Shown here: positions 44,048-52,950 of the stretch, one piece after another
How positions within the stretch are numbered: the first letter of the stretch is position 1
How the letters are laid out: the number at the start of each line of letters is the position of its first letter
From: Candidatus Obscuribacterales bacterium
Lineage (GTDB): Bacteria; Cyanobacteriota; Vampirovibrionia; Obscuribacterales; Obscuribacteraceae
DNA: 64,000 nucleotides
Direction of reading: 5' to 3'
Assembly: GCA_019745415.1 (NCBI GenBank)
Contig: JAIETF010000006.1
Coordinates: 62,001 to 126,000, forward strand
The notes under the pieces: generated by a model
Database searches by the model: none
The model's input: the letters and a program-made list of their open reading frames with translations, nothing else
Told to the model about the DNA's origin: nothing
Translations under genes and position numbers: made by a program

Positions 44048-45380
44048 AACGCTTTGCCTGATTGCTTTGTATATTGAGCAAGTCGGTAAAGTTGTGCCGT
44101 ATGCGAACAAGAGTGGGATGATCTTTGCTAAGAGAAGGTTCCAAAGCCGCTATAGCTCGCCTATAGAGGGTCTCAGCTTGTGAATACTTACGTTGGTCCA
44201 CATATAGCAGAGCCAGGTTATTTAGGAACTCTGCTTTTTGAAACTCGGAAATAGAAGACTTATCTACCAATTTCAGAGCTCTATCAAAGAGTTCTTGGGC
44301 TTGCGGAAATTGGTGCTGATACCTATAACAATTACCGAGATTGCTTAGCTCCGTCAATAGTTCTATAGAATTGGCACCAACCGCTTTCTGCTTGATCTGC
44401 AAAGCTCTGCGATAAAGAGGTTCAGCTAATTTAGGTTCCATCTTGTCCATATACAAAGACGCAAGATTACCTAATGTTTGCCCTAACATCTCTGTTTCAT
44501 CTGGTCTATTCTCCAGTGATTTCAAAGAACGTTTAAACATGCTCTCAGCTTCAGAAAAGCGTCCTAAAGCAGTGTAAATCAGTCCTAGGTTATTACAAAG
44601 ACTAGCGCCAGAGCTGCCCTGGCCAGCCTTCTCTGCGATTGCTAAGGCACGCTTGTTCAAATTTTCAGCTTCCCTAAAATGACCCAGTTGATAGTTCGTA
44701 TTCGCCAATCTGCTTATCGCATTGACAAGAACAAGAGGCTCAACCCGCGCCTTCTCCTTAATTGCTAGAGACTCTGAATTGACAGACAAAACTTGCTTAA
44801 GTTTACCTTGCTTCTCGTATAGCAAGGACAGGAGCTCAAGATAGGGAATTCTTTCTATAGGCTTACAACGAGGATCTTTATTCATTGAAGCAAGAATTTG
44901 CTTATAGCTTTCCACAGCCTCGGAGGTTCGACCGCTATTTTCATAAATACCGCCAAGGCTGCGCAAAGCCACATAGAGGTCTTCCTTAAAGTTCGGCTCT
45001 TTCTCAAGCAGAGAAATGGCTTGCCGACAAAGTCCAATCGACTCCTCAATCTGACCACGATCATATACGGTAGCTGCAAGATTGCATAAACTATTGCCTA
45101 TCAGATCTTTCTCACCGCTCTTCCTTGCCAGCTGTAAAGCTCGCCGAAAAAGCGCCTCCGCTTGCTGCCTTCGCCCCTCACTAAAGGCATCAGAAGCAGC
45201 CTTTGAGACCTTTTGCCACTGAGCAATGTTGGACTCCTTTGAAGCTACTGCCCTCGGAGCAGCAGTCAGCAGCAAAGACGACACAATAGCAAGCGCAAGA
45301 AAGACGAGCCTTATACGTTGGCAGTTATTAGATTGCACAGGTCCAACCCATATGAGGAACGAGAACTGGAATGAGCTCAA
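44040..45380 (-). CDS. Secreted TPR protein (kinesin-light-chain-like repeats)
   Basis: 446 residues from a TTG; an internal GTG 14 codons later would also leave a good signal peptide (LVFLALAIVSSLLLTAAP), so the start is uncertain. The mature protein is a continuous array of 42-residue TPRs of the kinesin-light-chain/TPR_12 type (e.g. AEPLYRRALQIKQKAVG, AETLYRRAIAALEPSLS). It probably binds other proteins outside the cytoplasm. Divergent from the WG-repeat gene, with 90 bp between the two chosen starts. Confidence 0.75.
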   Translation of the reverse strand: MSSFQFSFLIWVGPVQSNNCQRIRLVFLALAIVSSLLLTAAPRAVASKESNIAQWQKVSKAASDAFSEGRRQQAEALFRRALQLARKSGEKDLIGNSLCNLAATVYDRGQIEESIGLCRQAISLLEKEPNFKEDLYVALRSLGGIYENSGRTSEAVESYKQILASMNKDPRCKPIERIPYLELLSLLYEKQGKLKQVLSVNSESLAIKEKARVEPLVLVNAISRLANTNYQLGHFREAENLNKRALAIAEKAGQGSSGASLCNNLGLIYTALGRFSEAESMFKRSLKSLENRPDETEMLGQTLGNLASLYMDKMEPKLAEPLYRRALQIKQKAVGANSIELLTELSNLGNCYRYQHQFPQAQELFDRALKLVDKSSISEFQKAEFLNNLALLYVDQRKYSQAETLYRRAIAALEPSLSKDHPTLVRIRHNFTDLLNIQSNQAKRSI

Positions 45381-45470
45381 ATGCTAACATCATAGTCTAG
45401 AGTCTCACATAGAGGTTGTCGATCCTTGAGACCTCTTCACACCCATACCAACCTCACCAACTTAAATATC

Positions 45471-48260
45471 ATGAAAACGTCAACCAAGAAGAGCATTGCC
45501 TTGTCCGCAATAACACTCATAGCTCTCTTGGGAACATTTTCAAGTTTGAGCCAGGCTAGCCTGGCTCAAGGTCGTGCCATTGAGAAGCCCAGCTTGAAAG
45601 AGCCGGCAGAAGCTGCTGATGCCTTAACAGTTGACTGGGAGTCTCAAAGCCCAAAAGGAAGTTGTTTTGTAGATTCCAGCACCTATATACGAGTAGGAGA
45701 CGAGTATAAATCGACAGAGAAAACTCTAAAGACTTCGCAGATTGACCAGCTCAGGCAGATTGCACTTCACTCTCAATCGAAATCGGCTCCTGACCTCAAA
45801 GACTTTGGTATTACAGAAGAGTCAGTGCTCAAGAATCGCCAAGTCATGGTTGAATCGGCATTCAAGATGCTAAGGCGGAAGCCTCTACCAATTATCAAGT
45901 TCGAAGACCTTCCTTCAGAGATCCAGCAATTATTCTGTTATGAAACCGTAGCGAGAAACGCACTTGCTCAAATAACTGGAGCGGTTAACAGTGCACATAG
46001 TTGCGTCAGGGTGTCCATTCCAGGAGATCCTCCAATCGTACTTATTTCTTATCACCAGCAAACGGGAAGATTGCCATGGCGAGTCATCGCGGGTAAGCAG
46101 TCCTGGCAAACATATTCACCAGAAATCCCAAAACAGTTAGCTCAAATCGTTAGTCCTTCTCGAACTTGGGTGAATGTTCTTGTGCAGGGGGCACCGCAAC
46201 CAGGGCTTCGGACCCAGTCCGATTCTGACAATTGGTCGGATGGATTCTTCAAGCAATATGGCAAGTTGATTTGTGATCAAATCGACTCTTTTGAAGCGAT
46301 AGAAGAAGCAAAAACACTGCCCGGATGGTCCAACGCCTCACAGAAAGTCTCTATAGAAGACGCTGTGAATTGGAACGATAGGATACGAATTCTAGTTACT
46401 TCAAAAGACTCCCGACTGCCAATCGATAAAGTTCGGCTCACCATTAGCAAGACCTCTGAAGCCTCTTCTGATTCGTTTCAAGACTGGAATGACTTTCTTC
46501 GTTGGTATAAGAAGATGGAAAGTGACGCAGATTTTGCGCAATGGCTAAAGGCCTGGAAAGAAGCAGATGCGGCTAGATCACTCTGCTGTATATGGAGCAA
46601 AAGCTCAGAATCTACAAAATGGCAAACTAAAGAAGTAAATAATTTCTGGCAGAGTTTAGAACTGCCAAACCAACCGAGCTATTGCATTCAACTGCTAAAA
46701 AATGGCTCTCCATACGGATATAGTCTAAGCAACAACACCTTCAGATACTCGGTATTAACCGATCTCGGTCCCCCGTATTTTCCAAATATGAGACTTGCGA
46801 AAATGCAGCGAAAAACCAGTGCCTCGCTGCGACACCTTGATGAGAACGTAGAAGCTTGCTTTTCCTTAGGAAACTGGGTTGTAATCGACCAGAAAGGCAA
46901 GCAAATCAAGAAGTCCCAACCATCTCTTGCATATGCACTAATATCCAACCTTCCACCACCAACCGATGAAGACAGTGCAATCGACGACAAATGGCCGGTG
47001 GATTACCGCTCAGCTGAAGACCTGGAATATTTGGGGGAATCTATAGAAGGCGAAGAATTCCAGTCTTGCTCCATTTGTTTCGAGAATATGCTCTACGGTC
47101 TGGTCAACAAAAACGGTGAGATTATTGCCGAGCCTAAATTCGAGAAAATAGGACCATTCTCAGAGGGACTAGCGTACGCGCTGGATAGTGGAGGAAAAGT
47201 CGGTTATATCGATAGAAGCGGCAATACTGCAATCCCATTTCAGTTTGAAAAAGCCAGTACTTTTCACGAAGGGCTGGCTGCGGTTCGCAAAAATGGCAAG
47301 TGGGGATTCATAGACAAGACTGGCAAGCTGGCGATTCCAAATATATTTGACTCTGTGAGGCGTTTCTCTGAAGGTGTGGCTGCCGCACGTTTAGGAGTCA
47401 AATTCGGCTACATAGACAAAAGTGGAAATTTCGTCATTGCGCAGCAATTTGGAAGAGCCAGACACTTTATTGCCGGCTTGGCATACGTGCAAATAGATGG
47501 CAAAAGAGCTTACATAGATCATAGAGGCAAACCGATCGGTGGCAGAATGTACGACGCTCTTGCTCAATTCGCAGAAGGCAGAGCCGCATTTAAAGCAAAA
47601 GACAAATATGGATACATCGATGAGAAGGGACGGGAAGCTATAGCAGCACAATTCGATCAAGCCTACAACTTTCGCGATGGCATAGCGGAAGTAATGGTTG
47701 GCTCAACAAAAAAGACTATTGACTATTCAGGCAAGTTCGTGAAAACACCGCTGCTCTATAAGGAGTTTTGGGACGGTCTCGATAAGGAAGGACTTCTGGG
47801 GACCTATAAGAATGGTAAGTACGGCTTTAGGGATTGTTCTGGTCGGTTTGTGATTATTCCATCTTTTGACGAAGTAGGATTTTTCAATAACGGACTTTGC
47901 CCTGTAAGGGTAAGAGACAAATGGGGTGTAATTGACAGAGCAGGGAATCTCGTTATCAAAGCACAATTCGACGAACTGGATAGATCTTTTTCTGAGCACC
48001 TGATTGCGGCCCGCTCAGGAAAAAAATGGGGAGTAATTGACGAAGGAGGCAGCTTCGTAGTAAAGCCAATTTACGACAAAGTCTTTCCCTTTTCAAACGG
48101 CATAGCCGTAATTCAAGATGGACTAAAATTCGGCTACATCAATAGCGAAGGCAAAATGATTGCACATCCTCAGTTTGATGCGGCTCATAAATTCGACAAA
48201 GAAGGAATTGCCAGGATCTGCAAAAACACTGCCGATCTAAAGTTTGACTTACTACCTTAG
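45471..48260 (+). CDS. Secreted WG-repeat protein
   Basis: 929 residues from the ATG at 45471, which begins a good signal peptide (IALSAITLIALLGTFSSLSQA); a TTG at 45426 is open but would bury it. Residues about 30-530 are a region I do not recognise. From about 535 onward there are roughly ten WG repeats of 35-45 residues, each close to F..GLAxVxxxGKxGYIDKxGxxxI..xF (e.g. GKWGFIDKTGKLAIP, DKWGVIDRAGNLVIKAQFD). WG repeats form beta-rich structures and are common in secreted bacterial proteins of unknown role. Confidence 0.82.
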   Translation: MKTSTKKSIALSAITLIALLGTFSSLSQASLAQGRAIEKPSLKEPAEAADALTVDWESQSPKGSCFVDSSTYIRVGDEYKSTEKTLKTSQIDQLRQIALHSQSKSAPDLKDFGITEESVLKNRQVMVESAFKMLRRKPLPIIKFEDLPSEIQQLFCYETVARNALAQITGAVNSAHSCVRVSIPGDPPIVLISYHQQTGRLPWRVIAGKQSWQTYSPEIPKQLAQIVSPSRTWVNVLVQGAPQPGLRTQSDSDNWSDGFFKQYGKLICDQIDSFEAIEEAKTLPGWSNASQKVSIEDAVNWNDRIRILVTSKDSRLPIDKVRLTISKTSEASSDSFQDWNDFLRWYKKMESDADFAQWLKAWKEADAARSLCCIWSKSSESTKWQTKEVNNFWQSLELPNQPSYCIQLLKNGSPYGYSLSNNTFRYSVLTDLGPPYFPNMRLAKMQRKTSASLRHLDENVEACFSLGNWVVIDQKGKQIKKSQPSLAYALISNLPPPTDEDSAIDDKWPVDYRSAEDLEYLGESIEGEEFQSCSICFENMLYGLVNKNGEIIAEPKFEKIGPFSEGLAYALDSGGKVGYIDRSGNTAIPFQFEKASTFHEGLAAVRKNGKWGFIDKTGKLAIPNIFDSVRRFSEGVAAARLGVKFGYIDKSGNFVIAQQFGRARHFIAGLAYVQIDGKRAYIDHRGKPIGGRMYDALAQFAEGRAAFKAKDKYGYIDEKGREAIAAQFDQAYNFRDGIAEVMVGSTKKTIDYSGKFVKTPLLYKEFWDGLDKEGLLGTYKNGKYGFRDCSGRFVIIPSFDEVGFFNNGLCPVRVRDKWGVIDRAGNLVIKAQFDELDRSFSEHLIAARSGKKWGVIDEGGSFVVKPIYDKVFPFSNGIAVIQDGLKFGYINSEGKMIAHPQFDAAHKFDKEGIARICKNTADLKFDLLP

Positions 48261-48414
48261 CTCACTTAGTGAAGCAGCATTTTTCAAGCGGCGAAACCCG
48301 CTTCTCTCAAAGAAATCTCCACCTAAATCTCTGAGCTCGAAATCAGGTCCGATTGAATACCGCAGAGCATTATCAGCCTACCTCCGCACACCCAACAAAC
48401 TTATCACCTAGCTC

Positions 48415-49674
48415 CTATTCTTCCGCCGGTCTAAAGTAAAGAACCTTGGGCATGTGACCTTCTTCGAGCGGAACAAAGGAAACCTTGAGCGAAAAGTATT
48501 CCGGCCGAGCATCCCCGTCGCCAGGCAGAACCCAGGGTAAGGCAAAGAAAAATCTCAGCCTGTTACCAGCGACTGCGGAGGGCTTGCTCTTATTCTTCTC
48601 GATTTGAGAAGCTGAATTCAGCTCAATCGCTTTGCCGTTACTCTTATCATCGCTATAGCCAAGCAAGGTGCTAAGCTTTCGAGAACCGCTCTCGCCCCAG
48701 TTGAAAGCCTTATTTGATGCCTTTGCCCCGGGTATAACCTCGAGCACCACCCGCCCCGGCTCGTCGGCAGCGACATAGCCCCAAACGGCGCCGGGCGATA
48801 GATTGACTTCATCGTGACTGCTCAACTTATATGACTGCCCAGCCAATATAGACAAGTCAAAAGCCGCCCCTTTCTTTTCTGCCTCAATCGCTGCCTTTAT
48901 CTTGCCAAGCTGATTGAGCACAAGGTTGAGAGACCGCTCAGAGGCAGCTCTGTTCTCATGGTAAGAGCTCTCAGAGATATTGAGCAATAAAGACCGTGAC
49001 GCGGCAGTAAGATTAGAGTGCATCCAGAGACGACCTTTCTTATCATCTAGTGTTGTAGGGATACAGGTCATGTCAACACCTTTCTTGAGTCTGGCGCTAT
49101 CGGCAAAAACAAGTGTTTGCTTTTCGCTGTTCGCCCCACTGCCGATAGCACCAATCACCTTCTTGGCGTCGGCATTTAAAACATAAAGTCTGCTAGAAAT
49201 CATCAAAGAGCCATCACCTTCCGCCAGATAAGCACCACCTGCGGTACTGGGCGACAATCGCAAATTTCGCTCAGCAGCTTTGGTAGCGTCGCCGGTGCGC
49301 TCAGAAAAAAGATCTGAAACAAAACGGTCAGACGTCTCTGGCTTGCCCTTAGTAAAGAAATCAAGATTATAGCGCAGGGCAGCGACGGTGGCGCCTTCCA
49401 AATTAGGCTCTAATTCTCTTTGGGCAGACCTTCCGCATAAAGAGTCTCGATCATCGGTGACAAAAAAGCGAGCATCAGAATAGAGATAGCGCAGCAATCT
49501 AGACCGATCCGACTCTAAAAACTCTGATAATACGCTACAATCTATGGGCAAAGTGCGCACAAATTTATTTCTATCAACAATAGGCTCTGAAATCGGTCCC
49601 AGTGCTGTGCAAGCAGCAAGAGTAGATACAGTAAAGATAACGAGGACAGACAGAAAAGAAACTTCAAGTCGCAT
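48415..49674 (-). CDS. Lipoprotein of unknown function
   Basis: 419 residues. The N-terminus MRLEVSFLSVLVIFTVSTLAAC ends in a LAAC lipobox (C22), so it should be lipid-anchored. The rest is soluble-looking, with no recognised domain; segments such as KVIGAIGSGANSEKQTLVF and GAVWGYVAADEPGRVVLEV suggest beta structure. AAGG precedes the ATG. Divergent from the DUF202 gene by 56 bp. Confidence 0.65.
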   Translation of the reverse strand: MRLEVSFLSVLVIFTVSTLAACTALGPISEPIVDRNKFVRTLPIDCSVLSEFLESDRSRLLRYLYSDARFFVTDDRDSLCGRSAQRELEPNLEGATVAALRYNLDFFTKGKPETSDRFVSDLFSERTGDATKAAERNLRLSPSTAGGAYLAEGDGSLMISSRLYVLNADAKKVIGAIGSGANSEKQTLVFADSARLKKGVDMTCIPTTLDDKKGRLWMHSNLTAASRSLLLNISESSYHENRAASERSLNLVLNQLGKIKAAIEAEKKGAAFDLSILAGQSYKLSSHDEVNLSPGAVWGYVAADEPGRVVLEVIPGAKASNKAFNWGESGSRKLSTLLGYSDDKSNGKAIELNSASQIEKNKSKPSAVAGNRLRFFFALPWVLPGDGDARPEYFSLKVSFVPLEEGHMPKVLYFRPAEE

Positions 49675-49730
49675 TTTTGACCTTGCTAATTGATTACTTA
49701 CTCAGTACCTTCGGGAGCTCTCTCTAGATT

Positions 49731-50180
49731 ATGGCAGAAATGAGCCAATTCAACTCAGATGACAAAGCCGCCGCCGCCGCTCAAGAAAACCCAGTAGGCA
49801 AAGTCAAATTAGCTGACGAAATGGCGGCGGCGCGCACTATTCTAGCGATGGACCGAACTTTATTAGCCTGGATTCGCACCGCCCTAAGTTTGATCGGTTT
49901 TGGTTTGGCTCTTGTAAAATTTCTTGGTCGCTCTTCTCTGCACGATCTTTCGGTGCCAAGAGGGGATGCTCATTCTATTGAGTGTCTCGGACTTGGAGTT
50001 ATGACCTGCGGGCTTGCCTTTCTGCTCTGCGGCGCCATCGATTATTACAAAGCGGCGCATAAACTGAGAATGGATAACTTTGGCATAAGCGTTTGGTCTC
50101 GATCTCTGATTATGTGCCTTCTGCTTTCGGTTTTGACGATAGTCACTATTGTTGGCATCATCGGTGAACTTTTACACTAA
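49731..50180 (+). CDS. DUF202 (YidH-like) inner-membrane protein
   Basis: 149 residues. The motif ARTILAMDRTLLAWIRTALSL is diagnostic of DUF202, followed by three membrane segments (about 58-75, 95-115 and 128-147). The function of the family is unknown. The N-terminal 25 residues are charged and Ala-rich. A lone gene between a divergent lipoprotein gene and a convergent peptidase-like gene. Confidence 0.85.
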   Translation: MAEMSQFNSDDKAAAAAQENPVGKVKLADEMAAARTILAMDRTLLAWIRTALSLIGFGLALVKFLGRSSLHDLSVPRGDAHSIECLGLGVMTCGLAFLLCGAIDYYKAAHKLRMDNFGISVWSRSLIMCLLLSVLTIVTIVGIIGELLH

Positions 50181-50259
50181 ACGAAGCAAATTGACAGTCG
50201 ACGTGAATACGAAAGCAAGCACCAGATACGATACCTGATTTATCTTGACGAAACCAAGC

Positions 50260-51348
50260 TTACCAAGTCTGGGGCTTGCGCCCGATGCCCCGAGAGGCAA
50301 GAGTCTGATCAATCAAAGCACCGGTAGTCGGAAAATATCTACGCAAACCTTCGGCTAGGGGCGCATCGCCACTTTGATAGATCTCGGCGAATAGTTCTTT
50401 GCGGGCACTCTCATTAAGACTGCCGCGCAAAAGGGCAGACTGCACAAAGGTATGTAAAGTAGGCAATTCACGCTCAAAGTTTATGTTTCGCCCTTTCTGG
50501 GCCGCCAAGTCTTGCTTAACCGCTCTATCAAAATCGGCACCATCGCTAAAGAAGGCAGAACCAGGCACAAGAGCGTCGTCGATAGCGTGACCGACTTCAT
50601 GCGAGCGGGCTTTAGATGTGCGGTCTCTTCTTTCTAAGACGATCTCTTTGCTGCTTGGATTATAGAGAGCCTGCGATATGGCGATGATAAATGAGCGATC
50701 GATATGATGGGCAAGAGCCTTAGACACAGGCTCATCGGTGAGCTTCACCTCAACTCCGGCAGCTTCAAAAAGTTCCGGCACTCCTTGCGGCAGAGATGAG
50801 AAGTCTTTATCTGGTTTAACACCGGGCAAAAGCGGCAGATTGTCATAAATTCTGCGCAACTGTTTGACTTCGGTCGAAGCAGCCGACAGATCGTCCTTGG
50901 TGACATCGTCTGGATCGATCATATTCAAATTCCACCAGGAGCCACCTTTGTGCAAGGCTCGCAGGTAAGAGCGGCGTTCAGTCAGACTCTTGAGCAGTTC
51001 GACCTCCATAGTTGCCGGCAAGCCGCTTATGGGGTTGCGACCGGCTTTGGCATCAAGAGCACGGGCATCCAATTCGCTTTTCTCTATTTTGCCGTTGCTG
51101 TTTCTATCTAGCAAATCAAAATGTGATAGACCATAACCAATGCTGATATCGCGCACCTGTTCTTTGCTTATCGCAGGCAAAGCTTGATCATAAACAGTCT
51201 TTTGCTTGGCGTCATAACCGCCATAGACCGACTTGGTCTCGGCGACTAGTTTTGCATAAGCAGCCTCGGCTGAAACCTCTTGAGACGAACGCAAGATGGT
51301 GCGATCGGCATTAAGGGCGGCTTTCAACTCGTGGTTGTCGTATTGCAT
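50260..51348 (-). CDS. EF-hand protein with an anthrax-lethal-factor-like HEVGH peptidase domain
   Basis: 362 residues from the ATG at 51348; a TTG 21 codons upstream is open but has no better support. An EF-hand loop is visible early (DRNSNGKIEKSE, about 82-93). The C-terminal part contains HEVGH (about 250-254) and, some 65 residues on, ELFAEIY, which together match the HExxH...ExxAE zinc-ligand pattern of lethal-factor-type metallopeptidases. A substrate cannot be inferred. No signal peptide is seen, so it is either intracellular or exported by a route not visible here. EF-hand sure; peptidase class moderately sure. Confidence 0.68.
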   Translation of the reverse strand: MQYDNHELKAALNADRTILRSSQEVSAEAAYAKLVAETKSVYGGYDAKQKTVYDQALPAISKEQVRDISIGYGLSHFDLLDRNSNGKIEKSELDARALDAKAGRNPISGLPATMEVELLKSLTERRSYLRALHKGGSWWNLNMIDPDDVTKDDLSAASTEVKQLRRIYDNLPLLPGVKPDKDFSSLPQGVPELFEAAGVEVKLTDEPVSKALAHHIDRSFIIAISQALYNPSSKEIVLERRDRTSKARSHEVGHAIDDALVPGSAFFSDGADFDRAVKQDLAAQKGRNINFERELPTLHTFVQSALLRGSLNESARKELFAEIYQSGDAPLAEGLRRYFPTTGALIDQTLASRGIGRKPQTW

Positions 51349-51466
51349 GCGACAAAGGTATTGAAAAACAGCCGCAAAGACAATGGGGAAGCTACCCCGC
51401 CCCTGCCACAACTATGACACAGATTTATGCTTATCTAGTTAAGTGTGGAAATTTGAGCGCGTTTAC

Positions 51467-51979
51467 CTACTTTGCCGAAACATACACAGCCGAGAGAATC
51501 GGCTTGGTTTTACCTTTGAAATCAAAGCGAATCTCACCCCAGTCTTTCTGATAGATGGCTACAAAATCTTCAGACCAGAGCTTCTCGCTCTCATCGCCCT
51601 CGCGGGTCCAGCGACCTAGTTTAGCTACCACATCCTCGGGGGTGATGGTTCTATCTTGATTTACTTTGAACTCGACAACACGCATATCGTCTTCCTTCAA
51701 AACGCAAGTGCGCACTCGCTGAATAGGCTTGTGACGCAAGAAATCGGTCTCGAATTCTCTAAACTCGCCTGCTACCGGGTGAAATTTCTTGCCTGTGAAT
51801 TTTTGCAGATAATCTAAAGTGAGCAGGTGCCCTGAATTTAATTCATCAAAAACCGGCTTGAGCACATCAAGTTTATGGCTATGTCCGTGAACTGCTGATA
51901 CTGGCGCAGGCACGGCAATATTCGGCTGACTGAGGACGGCGGTAAGACACAACGAAAGCAATGGATTCATAATTGACAT
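51467..51979 (-). CDS. Small secreted protein of unknown function
   Basis: About 170 residues. Candidate ATGs at 51979 and 51970 follow GGGAGG by 3 and 12 bases, neither ideal. A signal peptide (PLLSLCLTAVLSQPNIAVPAP) leads to a soluble domain starting with a His-rich HGHSHKLDV stretch, then DELNSGHLLTLDYLQKFTG and a charged C-terminal half. No family recognised. It lies 47 bp behind the SDR gene on the same strand. Confidence 0.6.
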   Translation of the reverse strand: MSIMNPLLSLCLTAVLSQPNIAVPAPVSAVHGHSHKLDVLKPVFDELNSGHLLTLDYLQKFTGKKFHPVAGEFREFETDFLRHKPIQRVRTCVLKEDDMRVVEFKVNQDRTITPEDVVAKLGRWTREGDESEKLWSEDFVAIYQKDWGEIRFDFKGKTKPILSAVYVSAK

Positions 51980-52040
51980 TAGCCTCCCTGACAATTTCGC
52001 CGATTATTCTGGCAAAAGATTGTGCGGGAATTGTGACGGA

Positions 52041-52931
52041 CTATTTGATATCCATTGGTCTAGTGTCCATACCAAGTCGCTGTGAGACGTCCAAGCTCCA
52101 TTGGAAGAGCCTGGTACCTAGTCTGGTATCAAGAGATGACTTAGACGACTTGGCTTCTTCTTCTTTGACGAAATATTTGCCGGTGGTGGCGTAAAGTTCT
52201 GGAGCGGTGGCTAACTTAATTATGGTTCTCGCGCCGACTTCGGGGCTGACACCGAAAATCTTTGCATTTGCCTGAATTATCTTACCGATTAGTCCGTTGT
52301 TACCGCCAAACTCGGTGGCCACAACACCTGGATGCAAGGCGTTGACTGTCACACCGGTAGACTTGATGCTGTAGGCTAAGTGATAAGCAAAGAGCAAATT
52401 GGCCAGCTTAGTATTAGCATAGCCAAAATAGCCCACCGGGACATTCTCTTTAAAGTTGGGCATGTCGTCTAGCATAGCTCTTTTGTGAGCATCTGATGAA
52501 ACGATAACGACACGACTGGGAGCCGAAGCTTTAAGCAAATCGAGGAGCATGCCGGTTAGCCAAAAATAGCCGAAATGATTTAGCGCCCAGGTCATTTCGA
52601 TGCCGTCGACATTGTATTGCCTGCGCATAAAGAGGGCACCGGCATTATTGACCAGCACATGCAGCTTACTGTGCCTCTTCTTTACTGCTGTGCTTAAGGT
52701 GCGCACCTGCTGAAAATTTGATAGGTCGCAGACAAAATATTCCAAGTTATCGCTGCCGGTCATTGCGTTAATTTCGTTGATTGTGCTGCGGCAACGCTCC
52801 TCATTGCGACCAACGATTATCACAGTGGCGCCTTTGGTGGCTAACTCCAAAGCCGTAACTTTGCCGATACCGGCAGTGGCACCGGTAACCAGGCAAACTC
52901 GACCTCTCATTGAAATATCTGGTACTGACAC
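52041..52931 (-). CDS. Short-chain dehydrogenase/reductase (retinol-dehydrogenase-like)
   Basis: 296 residues from a GTG with GGAGG four bases upstream. The NAD(P)-binding motif is VTGATAGIGKVTALELA, with the structural NNAGALF motif, an SSDAHKR serine strand and the catalytic YANTK (Y and K, about residues 171 and 175). The family reduces or oxidises carbonyl/alcohol groups; the substrate is not predictable. It begins 19 bp after the methyltransferase-aminotransferase gene and is likely co-transcribed, so it might act on the aldehyde or keto product of that enzyme. That link is inferred from spacing alone. Confidence 0.85.
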   Translation of the reverse strand: MSVPDISMRGRVCLVTGATAGIGKVTALELATKGATVIIVGRNEERCRSTINEINAMTGSDNLEYFVCDLSNFQQVRTLSTAVKKRHSKLHVLVNNAGALFMRRQYNVDGIEMTWALNHFGYFWLTGMLLDLLKASAPSRVVIVSSDAHKRAMLDDMPNFKENVPVGYFGYANTKLANLLFAYHLAYSIKSTGVTVNALHPGVVATEFGGNNGLIGKIIQANAKIFGVSPEVGARTIIKLATAPELYATTGKYFVKEEEAKSSKSSLDTRLGTRLFQWSLDVSQRLGMDTRPMDIK

Positions 52932-52950
52932 AGAGCCTCCCTTTCTACCT

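Noticed and set aside
48286-48303. AAGCGG/CCGCTT hairpin as terminator of the WG-repeat gene
   Set aside because: No T run follows on either strand.
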